Assembly (NCBI GenBank): GCA_024291935.2 | Contig: CM044316.1 | Span: 75,284,501-75,348,500 of the forward strand | Length of the DNA stretch: 64,000 nucleotides | Source of the DNA: Okapia johnstoni | Lineage: Eukaryota > Chordata > Mammalia > Artiodactyla > Giraffidae | Direction of reading: 5' to 3' | Shown here: in pieces, positions 56,459-64,000 of the stretch | Numbering within the stretch: the first letter of the stretch is position 1 | Layout of the letters: every line of letters starts with the position of its first letter | The notes under the pieces: model-generated | Told to the model about the DNA's origin: nothing | Databases searched by the model: none | Seen by the model: the letters and a program-made list of their open reading frames with translations, nothing else | Program-made: the position numbers and the translations under genes

Positions 56459-58466
56459 AGTAACAGCTAAAACTAATTTGCACATACTGAGTAATATATT
56501 TTTCCGAATACTTTACCTATATAAATTATTTTATCCTCAGGCAACCCTACAGCACTAACTTTTGTGAAAACACAATAGGCAAAGGAAAATCATAAGCTCC
56601 ATCATATGTATCATTAAATATTAATTTTGTAGGTGCATTTTGCTTAACTAGTTGCTAGTCGGCACCACCTCAATTTATCTTTATTGTTGTGTTCCTAATA
56701 TTGGAGTGTCTCAGAATCCACTACTTGGAACTCATCTATTTTTATTTTCACTTAATCCCTAGTGGTCTCACTGAATTTAAATCTACAGCTTTAAATATCA
56801 TTTGTATTATTTAATCAGTTGTATTAAGTCCCAGTTCAAAGGGCCCAATACAACAAACTCTTATTTTTCTTTCTCATCTAACACATGCAATGGCGGTTGA
56901 TAAATCAACTCTGTTTATGTAGATACTCAAAAATTTAGGTAGACAGGTTCACCATCATAAGGAGCCACCACTTCAGAATGAAATGCGAAGTATGCTTAAA
57001 CGTGGGACGATGACTTGGAGAATCATTTCCTGACCCAGAATGCTTCTAACCGAAGCATTCTTTGTATTCACATTTTTTTTTTGGCTAATGAAAATCATGT
57101 GGACATATCCAAAGTTGAACTCAGTATCGGTGTTTTTATCACATGTATTGGGATAGGAGGAGAACTGAAAACACTGATGAACATTAGTAACATTTATCTT
57201 AAGCAGATGAACAATAATAACAATAAATTTTTGTCTTAGATCTTGACTTCTGCAACTCTTATATTCAATTACCAACACAAGATCTCCTCTTGTGTGTTTT
57301 ATCAGCAGCTGAGCCTTAACATACCCCAAACCAAATGCCTGATCAAGCCTATCAAATCAGCTAAACCCATAGTCTGCTAAATGTCCATTCTTCCTATTGC
57401 TCAGACCAAAAATATCTTGTACTCAAATAATCTTATTTTCCCCATATATTACATAGGAGTTGCCTATACTGCAGGATAATTGGAACATTGTAACTTGATT
57501 TTGACAGTTGAAGGTCAAATAATATTAAAATATTTATGGTATTTTTGTGTAGTGAATACTAGATTCATAAGATAATCTTATTTTATGGAGTGTGGAGAAT
57601 GCCTCAGAACAAGATGAACATACTATCTATTATTTAGTGGATTACATTTAACAAAGTGCAAACATTATATTACCAATATGCAAGCATGATTAACTTCCAG
57701 TGATTATATATTTTATGGGTGGTGGAATATTTTTGTCCTCTGTGCAAAGATAAGGTTCTCAAAATGGTGACACTTTAGGTAAAAGATAAATGAACAGATG
57801 AACTATATTCTAAATTTTTGGTTAAAAATCACTCACATTCTAAAACATTGTATACTACAAAATTGAATACTAAATTAGTTGGTCTTATTATGCCATTGTA
57901 ATCAATCACTTTAAAATTATTTCTCTCATAAAGAGAATCAGAAAATGTCACTTGTACTAATACCAGATAATTTGTTTGGGATGATAAAGTAGTAATAAAA
58001 CAGAAGAAGAAATCACCTTTTGCTAAAGTTTACATTCTTTACCTTCATCTGAGAAGTCTTATGAAGGATTATTCACCAGCACCACAGTGCAAGGGCCCAG
58101 GGTTAAGAGGTAAAAAATTATGATTTCTACCTTTAATTAGCTCATGTTACTCTGAGGCTACAAATAAAGTGAACAATAAATTGTAATCGAATATGACCAT
58201 CTTAATATTCAAAGCTTTCATTGTTGAGTAAAAGAAACTCAAGGATATACTGTACAACATGAAGAATGTAGTCAATATTTTGTAATAACAGAAAATGGAA
58301 AGTGATCTTCAAAATTATGTAATTTTTTTAAGTTTAAAAGTTTGAGAGTTGAATACAGCCACTGAATAATTAATATTATAAAAAGAGCACCAAAAGAATA
58401 TATGTACAAAAACTCAAGAGAAGGGAAAAGCAAGAAAAAAAGAAAAGTTTCAAAGGTGGGACAAAT
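56459..58466. other. Unassigned AT-rich sequence with a small hairpin
   Basis: About 2 kb without a recognised gene. Open frames overlap on both strands at 56973-57329 (118 codons minus) and 57015-57239 (74 codons plus) with no recognisable domain. A perfect 10-bp stem with 5-nt loop lies at 57037-57061. A weak old MIR/L2-like trace may lie at 56505-56560. Confidence 0.45.
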
Positions 58467-58476
58467 GCTGATTTGA

Positions 58477-58703
58477 TTTCCCTTGTAGCTTAGTCGGTAG
58501 GTAGATAATCTGCCTGCAATGCAGGAGACCAGGGTTCAGTTCCTGGGTTAAGAAGATTCCTTGCAGAAAGAAATGGCAACCCACTCCAGTATTCTTGCCT
58601 GGAGAATCCCATGGACAGAGGAATCGGTCAGGTTATAGTCCATGGGGTCGCAAGAGTTGAACATGACTTAGTGACTAAACCACCACCACCACTAAACAGA
58701 GTA
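58477..58703 (+). mobile_element. Bov-tA SINE with TSD and (CCA)n tail
   Basis: Full-length sense copy whose tail became ACCACCACCACCACT. A perfect 10-bp TSD, GCTGATTTGA, lies at 58467-58476 and 58704-58713. A GGTAGGTAG expansion sits in the head near the A box. Confidence 0.95.
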
Positions 58704-58713
58704 GCTGATTTGA

Positions 58714-59960
58714 CCAAGAATCAACCAGAGTATTTATCAGAATAAAGGTCATTGTTAGACCTACCCAAGGGCTGTTTTGATAGAATAATAAACTTACTAA
58801 CTGAAATAGGTAGGTTCAAGACAAAATGAATGAACAGAGACTGATAAAAGAGTATGTAGGAAATTTAGCGTAAAAGGCCAAGATTCCTTAGGATTTGGCT
58901 AGAGGAGAATGAACAGTTGAGATGTGGCTTTATTTCTTTGGAATGGGACTTATTGGACTATCTTTGTATGCTAATGAGAATGAATCAGCCGAGAAAAAAA
59001 AGAACTGAAAATGTTAGCCAGTCTAAGAACAATTGCTGAAACAATAGACTTGAGCAGATAATGGTAAGTGAGATCTGGAAGTGCACAAGCAGGAGATTTG
59101 CTTTACCTAGCAGGTAGGTAGGTTTTAACCTTGGGATTGTAGATGCTAATAGGTGGGTGGACACAGTGGTAGGGATATATAGAAACTGCCTTATAATTAT
59201 TTCTCAGTGAAACAAAATGCATAGGAGGAATAAATTAAGTTACAAAATAGTCATTTGTAAGAGTGGGAAGGGTGGCTGTAAATGAACCAAAAAAAAGTAG
59301 TGGGATTTCTGGATATCCCAAGGACCCATCTGAAGCTAGCAGTAAATATCAGTTTACAAGAGATTATTTTCCCCTCTTTCTAGCAATGCTAAGCTAAGTA
59401 AGTCAAGGATAAACTGCTAAAGTAAATTTATCCAGAGTTGGGATTTTGCTGGGAATATATAAAAAGGAGTGGATATAATACTAATGAAACCTAAGGAAGG
59501 AAATGAAGACAGAGGAGATTAAAGGCCAGTGCAATGATGATAGGATCAATGCCTTATAGACAGGGTTGCCTGAGAGGTGGGGGCATGGATCATAGGACCT
59601 GGGAGTCAAGGAAATGAGACAATGCACGTTTAGAATAAAAGCTCTTTGACAGAAGGAGAAACAAGTGTTGCAATGTAATAGAAATCAAGTAATAGAGGCT
59701 ATATAAATATATATATATATGTATATACACATACACACACACACACATACTGTTGAATAAATGTCATTTTACAAGATGCTAAATACCCATAATATAAATG
59801 TTTATGTACAAACACTAATTTCAGTGTTAAAAGCACTCTAATCAGTTTCACTGGGGTGATTTTAATCAGGAAGAGAAGTCCAAAGAGAGTCACTAGGTTG
59901 AGTTAGGACGACATTTTGTTCATCTCACTCTCACCCTCATGAGGCAGAAAAGGTCAAAAA
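58714..59960. other. Unassigned sequence with TA/CA microsatellite
   Basis: An (AT)n-(AC)n tract lies at about 59700-59751. No gene or other repeat was recognised. Confidence 0.5.
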
Positions 59961-60050
59961 AGTCTTCTCCAGGGGATCTTCCTGACCCAGGGATCAAACC
60001 CATGTATCCTGCAGCTACTGCATTGCAGGCAGACTCTTTACCATTAAGCC
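59961..60050 (-). mobile_element. Bov-tA head fragment
   Basis: Antisense tRNA-like head with part of the junction (GTCTTCTCCAGGGGATCTTC, GGGATCAAACCCATGTATCC). A small GCAGCTACT insertion lies near the B box. The tail is missing. Confidence 0.85.
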
Positions 60051-60526
60051 CTCCCTCTACAGTAGCCTACAAAAATAATATTAAATAACATATCTAATCA
60101 ATATCTTCTTGGAATCTAAGCTTTACTTTTCTCTCTTCCACATATACCAAAGTTATTGTCTCAAAACTTAGAGTCTTTCTGTCCTCATTTTTAGTTTATA
60201 TCTTTCTCAGAAAATATACTGTGGTATAGAATAGCAAACACAGGATAATTTTTCACCACTAACTTATATTAAAGGCAGCTGTCAATGTCAATTTAACTTT
60301 CCTGTCTTTGCTTAAGTTATTCTTCATAAAGAAATTAATGTAGAGAATAGGAGGAAAGTGATTTCCTATGTGACAGGTTTCATATTAAACACTTCCTTTT
60401 AAAACCAAGCAATAAATATTCTTAAAGTGGTAAATGTAAGCAAGGAGAGTGACTTCATGTACGTGTTAGTTTCTGCTAGCTTGTGCTATTTAGATTATAA
60501 ATGAAATAGCAGATAAAAAATCAACT
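60051..60526. other. Unassigned AT-rich sequence
   Basis: No gene or repeat recognised. Confidence 0.4.
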
Positions 60527-61421
60527 TAACATATTGTCCTCCTGTTTATTTAACTTATATGCAGAGTACATCATGAGAAATGCTGGACAGGATGCAGCAC
60601 AAGCTGGAATCAAGATTGCCAGGAGAAATACTAATAACCTCAGATATGCAGATGACATCACCCTTATGGCAGAAAGTGAAGAAGAACTAAAGAGCCTCTT
60701 GATGAAAGTGAAAGAGGAGAGTGAAAAAGTTGGCTTCAAGCTCAACATTCAGAAAACTAAAATCATGACATCTGGTCCTAACACTTCATGGCAAATAGAT
60801 GGGGAAACAATGGAAACAGTGACAGACTTTATTTTCTTGGGCTCCATAATCATTGCAGATGGTGACTGCAGCCATGAAATTAAAAGACGCTTGCTCCTTG
60901 GAAGAAAAGCTATGACGAAACTAGACAGCATATTAAAAAGCAGAGAAATTACTTTGCCAACAAAAGCCCATTTAGTCAAAGCTATGGTTTTTCCAGTGGT
61001 CATGTATGAATGTGAGAGTTGGACTAAAAGAAAGCTGAGTGCTGAAGAATTGACGCTTTTTAACTGTGGTGTTGGAGAACAGTCTCGAGAGTCCCTTGAA
61101 CAGCAAGGCCCACCCAGTCCATCCTAAAGGTAATCAGACCTGAGTGTTCATTGAAAGGAGTGATGTTGAAGCTGAAACTCCCATAGTTTGTCCCCCAAAT
61201 GGGAAGAGCTGACTCATTTGAAAAGACCCTGATGCTGGGAAAGACTGAAGGCAGGAGAAGAAGGGGATGACAGAGAATGAGATGGTTGGATGGCATCACT
61301 GACTCAATGGACATGAGTTTGTGTAAGCTCCAGGAGTTGGTGATGGACAAGGAGGCCTGGCGTGCTGCAGTCCATGGGGTTGAAAACAGTAGGACACAAC
61401 TGAGTGACTGAACTGAACTGA
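60527..61421 (+). mobile_element. BovB LINE 3' part
   Basis: Sense ~0.9-kb copy ending in GACTGAACTGAACTGAAG, truncated at nearly the same consensus position as the copy at 23.9 kb (ATATTGTC...CTG). It is well preserved. No clear TSD. Confidence 0.95.
60534..61127 (+). pseudogene. BovB reverse transcriptase fragment (frameshifted)
   Basis: About 165 residues follow the family: CLFNLYAEYIMRNAG, catalytic YADD (60645-60656), SEKVGFKLNIQKTKIM, ADGDCSHEIKRRLLLGRKAM and MVFPVVMYECESWT. A 2-bp deletion after ESWT (near 61024) shifts the frame, and it ends in an unrelated tail at 61127. The remaining C-terminal domain is in another frame. It is inactive. Confidence 0.9.
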
Positions 61422-61431
61422 AGTTTGTTGT

Positions 61432-61780
61432 TTTGTTTTTAGGTTCCACATATGAGTGATATTATGTGGTATTTGTTTTTCTCTAACTTATTTCACTTAC
61501 GTAATGACCTCCAGGTTCATCTATATTGTCACAAATGACAGGGTTTCCTTCCTTTTTAAGGTTAAATAATACTCATTTGTGTGTGAGTTTGTATATCTCT
61601 CTTTATCCATTTATCCATCAAGACACTTAGAGCTTTATTTTTAAGTTGTGACAAAAAGCAAATAAAAATTGTTTGCCATCTTAACCATTAAGTACACAGT
61701 TCAGTAGTGTTAAGTGTGCTTCCATTGTTGTGCAACTGAGCTCTAAAATGTTTAAATATTGAAAAACTGGAACTCTATCC
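61432..61780 (-). mobile_element. Ancient L1 3' remnant
   Basis: Antisense old-L1 3' UTR: GGTTCCACATATGAGTGATA, TTATTTCACTTACGTAATGA, CCTCCAGGTTCATCTATATT, CTTTATCCATTTATCCATC. Then CCATCTTAACCATTAAGTAC and CACAGTTCAGTAGTGTTAAG of another old L1-type segment. Confidence 0.78.
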
Positions 61781-63207
61781 TCAAGGCTTTTGAAATCAGT
61801 GGTGAACTGAAAAAAACAACAACAACAAAAAACTGTATATCTGTGATGCAGAACAGCCTTAGCTAGCCCAAGACCTCACTGAATCAAAGTGATCTACCCT
61901 CTGGCATAGCCGCCTGTCATAGTAAAAAGTGTGCATTCTCTGGGTAAATAAAAAAGTAATAGTGCCAATGTATTTACAGCAGGAAGCAGCAACTTGGGAC
62001 TGTTGGGGGAATAAATAAAATGTTTAGAATTATTAAACTTTAGAAACTTTGTGGAGGAAACTCACAGAGAAAAAAATAAAGAAAAAGATACCTCACTGAT
62101 TTCAGGGGTAGAGGGCACTGCTTAGCAAACAATGCCATCTTTGAATTTCAAGGAAGGGCCCAAAAGGTCCAGGTGCAGGGAAGTAAAATTTTTCTGGTAT
62201 CCTAGTGCTTCTTAGACTCCAGACATACAGAAACCTATTCAACATATAGATGAATAATGTTCTATCACGTACCCTAGAAACAATTTTCTCTTCATATAAC
62301 ATAAGAATTAGACCTACTGCCATTTTTCTAGTCAAATGCCCTGATCTGAGACGATCACAGGGTTACAGCATAGACTGGGTCCCTAGGTTAAGTCTCAAGA
62401 TATCAGGAAGACTGGAGGGCTATATCCCTGATATTCATATTGCAAGAAACATGAGTTCCAGACCTTGAAATCTTTTCTACGTCACCAAAGCCAGAGACCC
62501 ACAGGGTTTATCTGACCCTTGGAAAAATATATTTACATATTTTCATTCTAAAATGACAGTCTGGACCCAGAATCCTTTTCAAGTCATAGTTACAGAGCAA
62601 AAGTTGTCTGTCTTTCTCTATTTCTCTCTGTTTGAAGCTATATGTGTGTGTAAACATATAATTTATTTATGAAAATATTTTATGTATGCATGCATTTGTT
62701 TTCCAGAAAGGAATAAGCTTTCTCTCTCCTGCATATAAATGGAGAAGTTTTATAATGTTTTACTCCTTCCCTTTCTTATGAAGTGACTGGATACTCTTGC
62801 AACTTTTCATCCAACCTGGCTTTCACTGCATTTCCCCCTGGATAAGGTGAATGGAAAGAGGGAGTCAACATACTCATCATTTGCTGTAAGGGAATCAGTA
62901 AGACATTTGTGTCTAATCCAAAATACTTCATCTGTGCCTTCAGGATAAAATGAATAACCATGATATTTAAAAATTTAATACTGGGCTGCCAGCTATCTGA
63001 TGCTAGTGCCTCTGAAAGGACAGAATAAAATTGGTGCCTCCACTGTTGCAAAATGTGCAAACTGGAATGCTGTTACCACAGAAAGGAACTAACAGGGTAA
63101 GGAGGTGCCATTAGAGTGATGCTCACAAGAAGAGAAAGAGATTAAAGTATTATAAGAAAGTCCCAGGAATGGTCAAAACCCTTCCTCCTCCAAGCTGACA
63201 GTCTCTT
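61781..63207. other. Unassigned sequence, less AT-rich
   Basis: No repeat was recognised over ~1.4 kb. Overlapping open frames lie at 62102-62335 (minus), 62250-62468 (plus) and 62776-63060 (minus, 94 codons). None shows a family motif I know. Confidence 0.45.
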
Positions 63208-63262
63208 TCAGTCCATGGGGTGGCAAAGAGACAGACACAACTTAGCAACTGAAGAACAACAA
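63208..63262 (+). mobile_element. BovB/Bov-A terminal fragment
   Basis: About 55 bp: CAGTCCATGGGGTGGCAAAG, ACAGACACAACTTAGCAACT, GAAGAACAAC. The tail type (GAAGAACAAC) matches the older BovB copy at 21-22 kb. Confidence 0.8.
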
Positions 63263-64000
63263 GTGTCACCTATTTTCAGAGCCTAACAAGGAGCCAGCTG
63301 GAACAGCAAAAAATATGCTTTTCATTGTTCTAGTGGTAGTACCAAAAAGTAGATTAGAAAGTGCAGATATGTGACTGAGAGATAACAATTTACTAACAAA
63401 CACAGGGTATTTCTGAGGAAGCAGAGGGATAGTCCATCAATTTATACCATCTGATGCTCCTGTGGTTGTTACCTTCTTTTTTTTTTTTTTGAGGGAGAAC
63501 AATTTAAAGCTAAGGGGAATAGAAAATATTTCCAGTTATTTTTAAAATATATTTTTTAAAATGTTACATTTTAAATTTTATAAAGTAAAACATATGTGTT
63601 CTCTTTAAAATTTATGCTAGAATATGTACACAGATTATTGAATATAAGATCACAGTTTTGTTAAACTATGCCCTAGATAAGAGCAAAAAACTAAAAGAAA
63701 TAACAATCACAGCACAGACATAAATTAAGTGTTGATATGACAAGAAGAACAAAGCTTTCATAAAAATATCTTAAATCTCTAAAGAATTTTGTTTAAATAC
63801 AAGGAAAAGACAAACAGTGGTGGTGATAGAAACACCCAAATAAGGAAGTGCTTTCTAATGTCTGTCAGGATTTGTATAGCAGTACAAATACACAGATATA
63901 CACACTCACATAAGTGAGACGTCACCACAACTCTCTTAGCAGAGAAACGGATTTTGTTTAATAAATACATCCATAACTGTCCTGTAGGGAAAGGTGGAAC
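63263..64000. other. Unassigned AT-rich sequence
   Basis: Short poly(T) at 63477-63490. No gene or repeat was recognised up to the window end. Confidence 0.4.

Noticed and set aside
56973..57329. 118-codon minus-strand frame overlapping a 74-codon plus-strand frame
   Set aside because: Neither shows a family motif. Overlapping open frames on both strands point to composition rather than coding. Only the embedded hairpin was kept as a finding.
1..64000. CRISPR arrays, bacterial operons, phage or toxin systems
   Set aside because: No spaced direct-repeat array, no dense co-oriented genes and no prokaryotic-type genes. All evidence points to ruminant nuclear DNA.

Overview
This window is nuclear DNA from a ruminant, most likely a bovid (cattle, sheep, goat or a relative). 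The evidence is its repeat content: BovB (RTE-type) LINEs, the BovB-derived SINEs Bov-tA and Bov-A2, cetartiodactyl CHR SINEs and artiodactyl-type L1. The repeats do not resolve the species. I recognise no protein-coding gene, rRNA, tRNA, CRISPR array or bacterial/viral gene system. The DNA is AT-rich and looks intergenic or deeply intronic. Nearly all longer open frames are retrotransposon remnants or chance frames.

Layout. 0-13 kb: a 3' L1 end, then mostly old single-copy-like DNA with scattered SINEs, two short BovB copies, MIR remnants and an (ATT)n microsatellite. One splice-flanked open segment at 1237-1370 is the only non-transposon piece that resembles an exon. 13.1-18.25 kb: an almost unbroken stack of a 5'-inverted L1, a 2 kb BovB and a 1.6 kb antisense L1, each carrying a nested SINE. 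18.8-25.0 kb: six BovB copies, including two head-to-head inverted pairs. One copy keeps a long open reverse-transcriptase frame. 25-29 kb: an old L1 fragment, SINEs and AT-rich unique DNA. 28.6-32.2 kb: L1 remnants, including a degenerate antisense L1 that keeps ORF1 and 5' UTR, plus a 52-bp alternating purine-pyrimidine tract. 32-64 kb: AT-rich unique DNA punctuated by about fifteen SINEs, two CHR SINEs, more BovB pieces and small microsatellites.

The functional relationships are parasitic. BovB supplied the reverse transcriptase that mobilised the SINEs, and the SINEs share the BovB 3' end, visible here as the repeated terminal motif GACACGACTGAGCGAC. Many copies keep target-site duplications (TSDs) of 7-15 bp, so insertion order can be read directly. 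I did not find a convincing new biological system. The most useful leads are the orphan exon-like segment, the inverted BovB palindromes, the twin-primed L1, the Z-DNA-prone tract and a BovB fragment that has lost its 3' end. Family names come from recognition of consensus motifs, without an alignment search, so boundaries are approximate (about 5-20 bp) unless a TSD fixes them.
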